In this document: positions 15,496-23,856 of the stretch, piece by piece
Layout of the letters: each line of letters starts with the position of its first letter
Position numbering within the stretch: the first letter of the stretch is position 1
Assembly (NCBI RefSeq): GCF_024584805.1
Contig: NZ_CP075715.1
Coordinates: 5,572,526-5,636,525, forward strand
Source of the DNA: Streptomyces sp. FIT100
GTDB lineage: Bacteria; Actinomycetota; Actinomycetes; Streptomycetales; Streptomycetaceae
DNA length: 64,000 bases
Reading direction: 5' to 3'
Notes under the pieces: model-generated
Seen by the model: only the letters and a program-made list of their open reading frames with translations
Told to the model about the DNA's origin: nothing
Databases searched by the model: none
Translations under genes and position numbers: made by a program

Positions 15496-17609
15496 GATGT
15501 GGGTGACCCTCCGATTGTCGGGGACGGTCGCAGAACCACGACGTGCGCAGGCGTGACGCCCGGCTCGAGGCGCACATAGACGGCCCTGCCCCAGTGATAG
15601 GTGTCGCCGGTGAGCTCGTCGCGCACCGGTACGGTCTCGTGCCAGTCGAGGCCGAGTTCCGGCATGTCCAACGAGACCGTGGCCTCCTGGGTGTGGTGGG
15701 GGTCGAGGTTCACGACCGTCAGGACCACGTCCGTGCCCGAGCGCTTGCTGTACGCGATGACCGCGTCGTTGCCGACCTGATGGAAGTGCAGGTTCCGCAG
15801 CTGCTGGAGCGCCGGGTGGCGGCGCCTGATCCGGTTGAGCGCGGTGATCAGCGGGGCGATGGTGCGCCCCTCGCGCTCCGCCGACTCCCAGTCCCTGGGC
15901 CTAAGTTGGTACTTCTCCGAGTCCAGGTACTCCTCGCTGCCCGGCCGCACCGGGGTGTTCTCGCACAGCTCGTACCCCGCGTACACCCCCCACGTGGGGG
16001 ACAGGGTCGCGGCCAGCACCGCGCGCGCCTCGAACGCCGGCCGCCCGCCGTCCTGGAGGTACGCATGCAGGATGTCCGGGGTGTTCACGAAGAAATTGGG
16101 GCGCATACAGGCGGCGGACTCACCCGACAACTCCGTCAGATACTCCGTCAGCTCGTGCTTGGTGTTGCGCCAGGTGAAGTACGTGTACGACTGCTGGAAG
16201 CCGACCGCGGCCAGGGTGTGCATCATCGCGGGGCGTGTGAACGCCTCGGCCAGGAAGATCACGTCCGGGTCGGTGCGGTTGATCTCGCCGATCACCTTCT
16301 CCCAGAAGACGACCGGCTTGGTGTGCGGATTGTCGACACGGAAGATCCGCACGTCATGCGCCATCCAGTGCCGCAGGATCCGCAGCGTCTCCTCGACCAG
16401 GCCCGGCATGTCCTCGTCGAAGGCGATCGGGTAGATGTCCTGGTACTTCTTCGGAGGGTTCTCGGCGTAGGCGATGGAGCCGTCGGGGCGGTGGCGGAAC
16501 CACTCCGGGTGCTTGTCCACCCACGGATGGTCCGGCGAGCACTGCAACGCGAAGTCCAGTGCCACCTCCATCCGCAGATCGCGGGCGCAGCGCACGAACG
16601 CGTCGAAGTCGTCGAGCGTGCCGAGGTCCGGGTGGACCGCGTCGTGACCGCCGTCGGACGAGCCGATCGCCCAGGGCACGCCGACGTCGTCCCGGCCGGC
16701 TTCGAGAGCGTTGTTGGGGCCCTTGCGGAAAGTGGAGCCGATGGGGTGGACGGGGGGCAGATAGACGACGTCGAAGCCCATCGCGGCGACGGCGGGCAGC
16801 CGCTGGGCGGCGGTCCTGAAGGTGCCGGAGACCGCCGTGCCCCGCCGCGTGGTCGCGCCTTCCGAACGCGGGAAGAGCTCGTACCAGGAGCCGAAGAGCG
16901 CGCGGGGCCGCTCGACCTGGAGCGGCAACGGGGGTGAGGCGGTGACCAGTTCGCGCAGCGGGTGGCGGGTCAGCGCGGCGACGGCCTCGGGGGCGAGCGC
17001 GGCGGCGAGCCGCTCGGCGGGCGTCCGCGACCCGTCGCGCAGCGCGTCCGCCGCGGTGAGCACCGCCTCCCGGCCGTCCCGCTTGGGCACGCCGGCGGCG
17101 GCGCGCTCGTACAGCCCGGCACCCTCGGCGAGGACGAGCGCGGTGTCGATCCCCGCCGGGATCTTGATCCCGGCGTGATGGCGCCAGGTCGCCACCGGAT
17201 CGCTCCACGCCTCGACGCAGTACGTCCACGGGCCCTCCGCGTCCGGAGTGACCTCGGCCCCCCACCGGTCGGTGCCGGGCGCGAGCTCGCGCATCGGCGT
17301 CCAGGGGCCCGGGCGGCCGCCGGGGTCGCGCAGAACGACATTGGCGGCGACCGCGTCGTGGCCTTCGCGGAAGACGGTGGCGGAGACCTGGAAGGTCTCG
17401 CCCGTCACCGCCTTGGCGGGCCTTCGCCCGCAGTCGACGAGCGGGCGTACGTCCAGAACGGGAATGCGGCCAATCAGCGGGTTCACGGCATCACCTGGGG
17501 GCTGAGCGGGCGTGGCGGAGGGAGCGGGAGGGCGCGCGGGCGGGCCCTCCGAGCGGGGCGTGGGAGTTCTTTGTAACTGCTGCGTCGACGGCTGGCGGGC
17601 TGCGGGCAT
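15492..17609 (-). CDS. glgE: Alpha-1,4-glucan:maltose-1-phosphate maltosyltransferase
   Basis: A 705-residue GH13_3 enzyme that transfers maltosyl units from maltose-1-phosphate to glucan ends. The N-domain reads GRIPVLDVRPLVDCGRRPAK; the barrel has the nucleophile in IFRVDNPHTKPVVFWE (about Asp423) and the acid in VIFLAEAFTRPAMM (about Glu452), followed by YFTWRNTKHELTEYL. The start ATG is supported by AGGAG at 5 nt, giving a disordered Pro/Thr-rich N-terminal 40 residues; an internal GTG just before NPLIGRIPV is the alternative. It is first in the glgE-treS unit and divergent from glgP, so glycogen synthesis and breakdown share one intergenic control region. Confidence 0.96.
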   Translation of the reverse strand: MPAARQPSTQQLQRTPTPRSEGPPARPPAPSATPAQPPGDAVNPLIGRIPVLDVRPLVDCGRRPAKAVTGETFQVSATVFREGHDAVAANVVLRDPGGRPGPWTPMRELAPGTDRWGAEVTPDAEGPWTYCVEAWSDPVATWRHHAGIKIPAGIDTALVLAEGAGLYERAAAGVPKRDGREAVLTAADALRDGSRTPAERLAAALAPEAVAALTRHPLRELVTASPPLPLQVERPRALFGSWYELFPRSEGATTRRGTAVSGTFRTAAQRLPAVAAMGFDVVYLPPVHPIGSTFRKGPNNALEAGRDDVGVPWAIGSSDGGHDAVHPDLGTLDDFDAFVRCARDLRMEVALDFALQCSPDHPWVDKHPEWFRHRPDGSIAYAENPPKKYQDIYPIAFDEDMPGLVEETLRILRHWMAHDVRIFRVDNPHTKPVVFWEKVIGEINRTDPDVIFLAEAFTRPAMMHTLAAVGFQQSYTYFTWRNTKHELTEYLTELSGESAACMRPNFFVNTPDILHAYLQDGGRPAFEARAVLAATLSPTWGVYAGYELCENTPVRPGSEEYLDSEKYQLRPRDWESAEREGRTIAPLITALNRIRRRHPALQQLRNLHFHQVGNDAVIAYSKRSGTDVVLTVVNLDPHHTQEATVSLDMPELGLDWHETVPVRDELTGDTYHWGRAVYVRLEPGVTPAHVVVLRPSPTIGGSPTS

Positions 17610-17968
17610 GGCCGCTCCTGTCCGCGTTCACTCGAATAGCTGCGTCTGGATGCGGGGCCGGCACCGGTGCACCGGCCGGCTGCGCGAGGGGTACCGGAGG
17701 AGCCTTCCCACGCACCTCCGGGGGGCAATCCGGTGATGCGATACCTACTAGGGCGTAGGGCCTGTCGTCGGTGCCGGACGCGGCCCCTTCGCCCGGCCGC
17801 CCCGCACCACCACCCCCGGACGCGCCCAGTGCACCCCCGTGCCGCCCCGGGCGCCCCGTGGTTGGGTGCGGCACGGCGCCGCTACCGTCGGAGGCGAAGG
17901 CGACATCCGGTCGGCCGCACAGTGTCGTGCGCCGCCGGATGCGTACCTCCGCTGCGAAGGTGGGACCT
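17610..17968. other. Divergent glgE / glgP control region (359 bp)
   Basis: No supported gene. It should hold both promoters. The only local symmetry I noticed is CCTAC (17744-17748) facing GTAGG (17755-17759) in a small AT-richer patch. No convincing -35/-10 pair was identified. Confidence 0.5.
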
Positions 17969-20545
17969 GTGAAGGCCATTCGTCGATTCACCGTCCGGCC
18001 CGTCCTCCCCGAACCGCTCGCCCCCATCGGCGAGCTGGCCCGCAATCTGCGCTGGTCCTGGCACGCACCGACCCGTGAGCTGTTCCGCGCCGTCGACCCC
18101 GAGGGGTGGCGGACGGCGGAATGCGACCCGGTGCGGCTGCTCGGGACCGTGTCCGCCCGCCGTCTCGCCGTGCTCGCCCACGACCAGGACTTCCTGCGCC
18201 GGCTCGCCGAGGCCGACCGCGATCTCGCCGGCTATCTGCACGGCCCCCGCTGGTACCAGGAGCAGGGGGACGACGGCGAGCCGCTGCCCTCCGCCATCGC
18301 CTACTTCTCGCCCGAGTTCGGCATCACCGCCGCCCTGCCCCAGTACTCCGGAGGGCTCGGCATACTCGCGGGCGACCACCTCAAGGCCGCCAGCGACCTC
18401 GGCGTCCCGCTCGTCGGCGTCGGACTGCTCTACCGGCACGGCTACTTCCGCCAGTCCCTGTCCCGCGACGGATGGCAGCAGGAGCACTACCCCGTCCTCG
18501 ACCCCGACGAGCTGCCCCTCGGCCTGCTCCGCGAGGCGGACGGCAGCCCGGCCCAGGTCGCGCTCGCCCTCCCCGGCGCCCGCCGTCTGCACGCCCGCGT
18601 CTGGCACGCCCAGGTCGGGCGCGTACCGCTGCTGCTCCTCGACTCGGACGTCGAGGAGAACGCGCCCGGGGAGCGCGACGTCACCGACCGGCTCTACGGC
18701 GGCGGCAGCGAGCACCGGCTGCTCCAGGAGATGCTCCTGGGCATCGGCGGGGTGCGCGCGGTGCGTGCCTACTGCCGGCTGACGGGTCATCCGGAGCCCG
18801 AGGTGTTCCACACGAACGAGGGCCACGCCGGCTTCCTCGGCCTGGAGCGCATCCGTGAACTCATGCCCTACGGGCTCGACTTCGACTCCGCGCTGGAGGC
18901 GGTGCGCGCCGGGACGGTCTTCACGACGCACACCCCGGTCGCGGCCGGCATCGACCGCTTCGACCGGGAGCTGGTCGCGCACCACTTCGGGGACGACGGC
19001 GAACTGCCCGGGGTCGACGCCGGGCGGGTGCTGGGACTCGGCATGGAGAGCTATCCGGGCGGCGAGCCCAACGTCTTCAACATGGCCGTGATGGGCCTGC
19101 GGCTGGCCCAGCGCGCCAACGGCGTCTCGACCCTCCACGGCGCGGTCAGCCGGGAGATGTTCCGGGGCCTGTGGCCGGGGTTCGACGTTCCCGAGGTGCC
19201 GATCACCTCCGTCACCAACGGGGTGCACGCCCCGACCTGGGTCGCGCCCGAGCTCGCCCGTCTCGCCGACGCCGGCGAGGCGCCCGCCGCCGACATCTGG
19301 GAGGTCCGCCGCGAACTGCGCGAGCAACTGGTGCGAGAGGTACGGCAGCGGCTGTACGCGTCCTGGCGCCAGCGCGGCGCGAACACCGCGGAGCTCGGCT
19401 GGATCGACGGCGTGCTCGACCCCGGGGTCCTCACCATCGGCTTCGCACGCCGGGTCCCCGCGTACAAGCGGCTCACGCTGATGCTCCGCGACCGTGACCG
19501 GCTGATGGAGCTGCTGCTCCACCCCACCAGGCCGGTGCAGATCGTCGTCGCGGGCAAGGCCCACCCGGCGGACGACGGCGGGAAGCGGCTGGTCCAGGAG
19601 TTGGTGCGGTTCGCGGACGACCCGCGGGTGCGCCACCGGATCGTCTTCCTGCCCGACTACGGGATGGCGATGGCGCGCACGCTGTACCCCGGCTGCGACG
19701 TCTGGCTCAACAATCCGCTGCGGCCGCTGGAGGCGTGCGGCACGAGCGGGATGAAGGCGGCGCTCAACGGCTGCCTCAATCTGTCGGTCCTGGACGGCTG
19801 GTGGGACGAGTGGTACGAGCCGGACTTCGGCTGGCCCGTGCCGACCGCCGACGGCACCGCCGCCCAGGACGACGGCCGGCGGGACGACCTGGAGGCCGCC
19901 GCCCTCTACGGCCTGATCGAGGAGCGGATCGCGCCGCTCTTCTACGACCGCACCGCCGACGGCCTGCCCGGCCGCTGGATCGAGATGGTCCGGCGCACCC
20001 TCACGGCGCTCGGCCCGAAGGTGCTGGCGGACCGCATGGTGCGCGACTACGTGAACCGGCTGTACGCACCCGCCGCCGGCGCACACCGCGCCCTCGCCCT
20101 CGACGCGGGCGCGGCCCGGGAGCTGGCCGCCTGGAAGGCGCGGGTGCGCGCGGCCTGGCCGGGCGTCGCGGTCGACCACGTGGAGGCGGGCACGGCGCTC
20201 GGCACCGCCGAGCTCGGCGCCACGCTCGCCCTGCGGGCCGGCGTCCGGCTCGGTGAACTCCGGCCGGACGACGTGGAGGTGCAGGCGGTGGCGGGCCGGG
20301 TCGACGCGGACGATGCGATCGCCGACGCGCAGACCTTCCCGCTGAAGCCGGCCGACGCCGGCCCGGACGAGGCGGGCCGCAGGGTCTACGAGGGGCCGCT
20401 CGCACTGGACCGCACCGGTCCGTTCGGCTACACCGTGCGCGTGCTGCCCGCGCATCCGCTTCTGGCGTCCGGAGCCGATCTCGGCCTGGTGGCGCTGCCT
20501 GCGGAGGCGGCGGCGGGTGAGGCGCCGGGGCTGCTGATGCGCTGA
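17969..20545 (+). CDS. glgP: Alpha-glucan phosphorylase
   Basis: An 858-residue glycosyltransferase family 35 enzyme that releases glucose-1-phosphate from alpha-glucan ends using phosphate. N-terminal DUF3417-type sequence (LAPIGELARNLRWSWHAPTR) is typical of the actinobacterial form. The catalytic core shows YFSPEFGITAALPQYSGGLG, FHTNEGHAGFL and GFARRVPAYKR; the PLP-binding lysine is in EACGTSGMKAALNG. I choose the GTG preceded by AAGGTGGGA; the upstream extension lies in the control region. It provides the degradative arm opposite GlgE/GlgB, working with GlgX, and ends 4 bp before a very strong bidirectional terminator. Confidence 0.94.
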   Translation: MKAIRRFTVRPVLPEPLAPIGELARNLRWSWHAPTRELFRAVDPEGWRTAECDPVRLLGTVSARRLAVLAHDQDFLRRLAEADRDLAGYLHGPRWYQEQGDDGEPLPSAIAYFSPEFGITAALPQYSGGLGILAGDHLKAASDLGVPLVGVGLLYRHGYFRQSLSRDGWQQEHYPVLDPDELPLGLLREADGSPAQVALALPGARRLHARVWHAQVGRVPLLLLDSDVEENAPGERDVTDRLYGGGSEHRLLQEMLLGIGGVRAVRAYCRLTGHPEPEVFHTNEGHAGFLGLERIRELMPYGLDFDSALEAVRAGTVFTTHTPVAAGIDRFDRELVAHHFGDDGELPGVDAGRVLGLGMESYPGGEPNVFNMAVMGLRLAQRANGVSTLHGAVSREMFRGLWPGFDVPEVPITSVTNGVHAPTWVAPELARLADAGEAPAADIWEVRRELREQLVREVRQRLYASWRQRGANTAELGWIDGVLDPGVLTIGFARRVPAYKRLTLMLRDRDRLMELLLHPTRPVQIVVAGKAHPADDGGKRLVQELVRFADDPRVRHRIVFLPDYGMAMARTLYPGCDVWLNNPLRPLEACGTSGMKAALNGCLNLSVLDGWWDEWYEPDFGWPVPTADGTAAQDDGRRDDLEAAALYGLIEERIAPLFYDRTADGLPGRWIEMVRRTLTALGPKVLADRMVRDYVNRLYAPAAGAHRALALDAGAARELAAWKARVRAAWPGVAVDHVEAGTALGTAELGATLALRAGVRLGELRPDDVEVQAVAGRVDADDAIADAQTFPLKPADAGPDEAGRRVYEGPLALDRTGPFGYTVRVLPAHPLLASGADLGLVALPAEAAAGEAPGLLMR

Positions 20546-20548
20546 GAC

Positions 20549-20588
20549 AGGACCGCCCGGGGGAACGGGAGTTCCCCCGGGCGGTCCT
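20549..20588. terminator. Bidirectional terminator between glgP and the M4 protease
   Basis: An 18-bp perfect stem (arm AGGACCGCCCGGGGGAAC) with a GGGA tetraloop stands between two convergent stops. One of the strongest hairpins in the window. Confidence 0.92.
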
Positions 20589-20613
20589 CAGGAGCGGTGG
20601 TGGAGCGGCGGGT

Positions 20614-22629
20614 CTACGGGAAGGTCAGCTTCACGCTGTTGATGTACCCGGTGTCGTAGCGCGCCACGTCCTGGACCTTCAGTTGCCAGGTGCCGTTCGC
20701 GACCTCGCTCGACGCGTTGACGGTGTACGTCTCCACGACGTTGTCCGCGGAGTCGCTGCCGCTGGAGTTCTTCAGGCGGTACGCGGTGCCGTCCGGGGCC
20801 AGCAGGTCGATGACCAGGTCGCCGCGCCACGTGTGGACGATGTCGACGCCGACCTTGAGGGCGGTGGGGGCGTTGCCGGTACGGCCGGTGACGGCCACCG
20901 CGGAGGTGACGGCGGCACCGAGGTCCGGGATGGCGACGTCCGCGGTGTTCTCGAACGACGTACCGGTCTCGCCGCCCGGCCGGGAGCCGACGTTGATGGC
21001 GGCCCAGGCGTCGGCCACGGCCTTGTACTCGGCGCTCGACGTGCCGTACAGCTCACCGGCCACGGCGAGCGTGCCGGTGCGCGCGCCCGCGTAGTTCGTG
21101 GTCGAGTTGAACTTCGTCGTCAGCGCCTTGAACCAGATCAGCGACGCCTTGTCGCGGCCGATGCCGGTGACCGGCAGTCCGTCGGAGGTCGGCGAGTCGT
21201 AGTTCACGCCGTTGACGGTCTTGGCCCCGCTGCCCTCGGAGAGCAGGTAGTACCAGTGGTTCGCCGGGCCCGAGGAGTAGTGGACGTCGATGCCGCCGAT
21301 GCCCGAGTACCAGGCGTCCTTGGACGAGCCGTCCTTGCTCGGCTTGTCCATGTAGCGCAGCGGGGTGCCGTTGCCCCGGATGTCGATCTTCTCGCCGACC
21401 AGGTAGTCGCCCACGTCCTGGGCGCTGTCGGCGTAGAACTCGACCGCCGCCGCGAAGATGTCGGACGTCGCCTCGTTGAGGCCGCCGGACTCGCCGCTGT
21501 AGACGAGGCCGGCGGTGTTGGAGGTGACGCCGTGCGTCATCTCGTGCGCGGCCACGTCGATGGAGGTCAGCGGCTTGGTGTTGCCGGAGCCGTCGCCGTA
21601 GGTCATGCAGAAGCAGCTGTCGGACCAGAAGGCGTTGACGTACGCGTTGCCGTAGTGGACCCGGGAGTACGCGCCGACGCCGTCGCCGCGGATGCCGTTA
21701 CGGCCGTGCACGTTCTTGTAGTAGTCCCAGGTGAGCGCGGCGCCGTAGTGCGCGTCGGCACCGGCGGTCTCCGCGTTCTGCGGGGTGCCGTCGCCCCAGA
21801 TGTCGTCGCTGCCGGAGAAGAGCGTGCCGGTGCCCGACGTACCGCGGTTGAGGTTGTACGTCTTGTGGCCGCCGCGGCCGGTGTCGGTCAGGGTGTACGA
21901 GGGCGCGGTGCCGAGGGTCACCTGACCGCTGTACATGGTGTTGCCGGTGCCGGTGTGGACGGCCTGCCACTCGTAGAGCTTCGCGCCGGTGGCGGCGTCG
22001 GTGACGACGTGCAGCTCGTTCGGGGTGCCGTCGTGCTGGAGGCCGCCGACGACGGTCTCGTAGGCGAGCGTCGGCCTGCCCTGGGCGAGCCAGACGACCT
22101 TGCGCGGGGCGCGGTCGGCGGCGGTCTTCTTCGAGCCCTCGGCCTGCGCGGCGGCGAGCGCCTGGCGCTCGGCCGCGGCGGGCGCGACGTCGGCGGTGGT
22201 GTCGACGTTCTTCAGCGCGGCGGCGGACGCCTTCGTGACCGACTCGGTCCTGCCGGCCTTCGTCTCGGCGACCACGAGGTCACCGCCGAGGACGGGGAGC
22301 CCGGCGTAGGTGCGCTCGTAGCGCGTGTGCGTGGTGCCGTCCCGGTCCTGGACGACATCGCGGACGACGAGCTTCTCCTGGGCGCCGAGGCCGAGTTGGG
22401 CCGCCGTGGCGGCCTTGGTGGCGTTGGCCTCGCGTATCAGCTCGGCCCGCTGGGCGGGGGTGAGCTGCGCGGGCAGGGCGCCGGGGTCGGCCACGGCGGC
22501 GGTGCCAGGGGCGGCGGAGGGGCCGGCGGCGGTGGCGGAACCCGACTGGATGCCGACGGCGAGCAGGGCGGCGGCTGCGAAGAGGGCGCCGGTCGCTGTG
22601 GCGCGACGGCGGTTGGGCGTGGGTCTCAC
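20614..22629 (-). CDS. Secreted M4 zinc metalloprotease (thermolysin family) with P domain
   Basis: A 671-residue pre-pro-protease. Signal peptide residues 1-35 (GALFAAAALLAVGIQSG), then an FTP/PepSY propeptide to about 200, then the M4 catalytic domain with zinc motif HEMTHGVTSNTAGL and the third ligand in GGLNEATSDIFAAAVEF, plus GGIDVHYSSGPANHWYYLL. The C-terminal 110 residues form a proprotein-convertase P domain (IVHTWRGDLVIDLLAPDGT, NVVETYTVN). It cleaves extracellular protein before hydrophobic residues, supplying peptides. The GTG start has AAGGAG 5 nt upstream. A 9-bp inverted repeat about 155-185 bp upstream may bind its regulator. Confidence 0.93.
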   Translation of the reverse strand: MRPTPNRRRATATGALFAAAALLAVGIQSGSATAAGPSAAPGTAAVADPGALPAQLTPAQRAELIREANATKAATAAQLGLGAQEKLVVRDVVQDRDGTTHTRYERTYAGLPVLGGDLVVAETKAGRTESVTKASAAALKNVDTTADVAPAAAERQALAAAQAEGSKKTAADRAPRKVVWLAQGRPTLAYETVVGGLQHDGTPNELHVVTDAATGAKLYEWQAVHTGTGNTMYSGQVTLGTAPSYTLTDTGRGGHKTYNLNRGTSGTGTLFSGSDDIWGDGTPQNAETAGADAHYGAALTWDYYKNVHGRNGIRGDGVGAYSRVHYGNAYVNAFWSDSCFCMTYGDGSGNTKPLTSIDVAAHEMTHGVTSNTAGLVYSGESGGLNEATSDIFAAAVEFYADSAQDVGDYLVGEKIDIRGNGTPLRYMDKPSKDGSSKDAWYSGIGGIDVHYSSGPANHWYYLLSEGSGAKTVNGVNYDSPTSDGLPVTGIGRDKASLIWFKALTTKFNSTTNYAGARTGTLAVAGELYGTSSAEYKAVADAWAAINVGSRPGGETGTSFENTADVAIPDLGAAVTSAVAVTGRTGNAPTALKVGVDIVHTWRGDLVIDLLAPDGTAYRLKNSSGSDSADNVVETYTVNASSEVANGTWQLKVQDVARYDTGYINSVKLTFP

Positions 22630-22782
22630 GCGGACTCCTTCTGCGAGGGGGGTCAGGGGCGGCTGGGTGGGCCGCCCGGCAGAGCACGGAGCGTGTGGTG
22701 CGTGGAACGGGGGAAGAGTGGCAGGCCGAGACAGGCCCTGTCAGGAGCGCGTCAAAAGATTGGCCGGAAACCGTCCGTTCGC

Positions 22783-22814
22783 CGAAACGTCATGTTCGTT
22801 AAGCGGACGTTTCG
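22783..22814 (-). promoter_or_regulatory. 9-bp inverted repeat upstream of the M4 protease
   Basis: CGAAACGTC (22783-22791) and GACGTTTCG (22806-22814) are perfect arms over a 14-bp centre, in an AT-richer patch of the 367-bp gap before the protease gene (22630-22996), which otherwise shows no gene. Probable regulator site or promoter-associated dyad; LysR-type control of such proteases is known but no regulator gene is nearby. Confidence 0.5.
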
Positions 22815-22996
22815 CCGATCAACACCGCGAAGCCACCGGGCAGGTGGACGGGCCCGGAAACGCAGGGCATGCCGGGATCCGGACCGTCGCCGCCCCGCGG
22901 GGGCCGGGAAGGGGAGCAGAGGGTACGCGCCACCACCCGCGGGCGGGCGCGGCGTGGCGCGTTCCGCGCGGCCACAGGCGCCGGTCGTCCCGGGAC

Positions 22997-23818
22997 TCAG
23001 GCGGCCGGCCCGGAGTCCCCGGTATCCGTGGGGTCGCCGGTGTCCGTGGGGTCCCCGGCGTCCTGAGGAGCCCTGGCGTCCCTGGGGTCCCCGGCGTCCC
23101 CGGCGTCCCTGGGGTCCACCCACAAGGACTCGGCGAGCCCGCACAGTTCGCCCTCCGCCGTGGTCAGCGCCACCCCCATCACATGCTTGCGGCCCGACTC
23201 CGAGCGCAGCCACGCGTACGAGATGTGCGGCGCGCCCACGCGCACCGGGCGCAGGAGCGCCCCGGTGAGCGCGGCGGTGACCGCACCCGGGCGCTGGGTG
23301 CCGAGGAGGCGGCCCGCCCAGAGCCCCGGGCAGTCCAGGGTGCCCCAGGCCAGCCGGGGCGGGAGGAAGCCGCCCGGACCGGCGAGCACCGGGTCCGGGA
23401 CCCAGCCGGTGGCGACGAGGCCGCGGCCCGGCACCGGCGAACAGTGCTGGCGCAGCCCCCGGTCGGAGGCGCGCAGGCCGCAGCCGAAGCAGTCGACGAC
23501 CCCGGCCGGCGGCGCGGCCCGGAACGCCTCGGCCGCCGCCACCGCTTCCTCCCACGAGGGCGCCCCTGGCGCGTCCAGGGAGAGCTCCGCCGGGGCCGCG
23601 GTCGCCAGGGCCCGCCCGGCGTCGCCCAGCTCGGCCCCGCCGCCCGCCGTCTCCGCGATCCGCACCGGCACCTCCACGGGCACCGGCCCGCGGAAGTCCA
23701 CGCGCACGGCCTTCGCCCCGGAGCGTTCGGCGAGCAGCCCCGCGACGTAACCGCCGAAGGCCACCCCGGGATAGCCGACGTACAGCCCCGGCACCACGAT
23801 CGCGTCACTCGTCGTCAT
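22997..23818 (-). CDS. Hypothetical protein, probably hotdog-fold (thioesterase-like)
   Basis: A 273-residue protein common in Streptomyces but of unassigned role. N-terminal VVPGLYVGYPGVAFGGYVAGLLAE and later WGTLDCPGLWAG with VGAPHISYAWLRSESGRKH have the spacing of a double hotdog fold, as in acyl-CoA thioesterase-like proteins; I cannot name catalytic residues. Cys-x2-Cys (CFGCGLRASD) in the middle is notable. The last 40 residues are an Asp/Pro/Thr/Gly repeat encoded by GC-rich microrepeats and are likely disordered. It lies 38 bp downstream of the ABC exporter pair on the same strand and may be co-transcribed. Confidence 0.5.
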   Translation of the reverse strand: MTTSDAIVVPGLYVGYPGVAFGGYVAGLLAERSGAKAVRVDFRGPVPVEVPVRIAETAGGGAELGDAGRALATAAPAELSLDAPGAPSWEEAVAAAEAFRAAPPAGVVDCFGCGLRASDRGLRQHCSPVPGRGLVATGWVPDPVLAGPGGFLPPRLAWGTLDCPGLWAGRLLGTQRPGAVTAALTGALLRPVRVGAPHISYAWLRSESGRKHVMGVALTTAEGELCGLAESLWVDPRDAGDAGDPRDARAPQDAGDPTDTGDPTDTGDSGPAA

Positions 23819-23856
23819 GCCCCCACCTCACCACATTCCGCCGGGCCCGACGCACG

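Noticed and set aside
23028..23130. Repeated CCCCGG/GTCCCCGG-type units near 23.0-23.1 kb as a possible CRISPR-like array
   Set aside because: The units are short in-frame codon repeats of the Asp/Pro/Thr tail of the hotdog-like protein; there are no spacers or cas genes.
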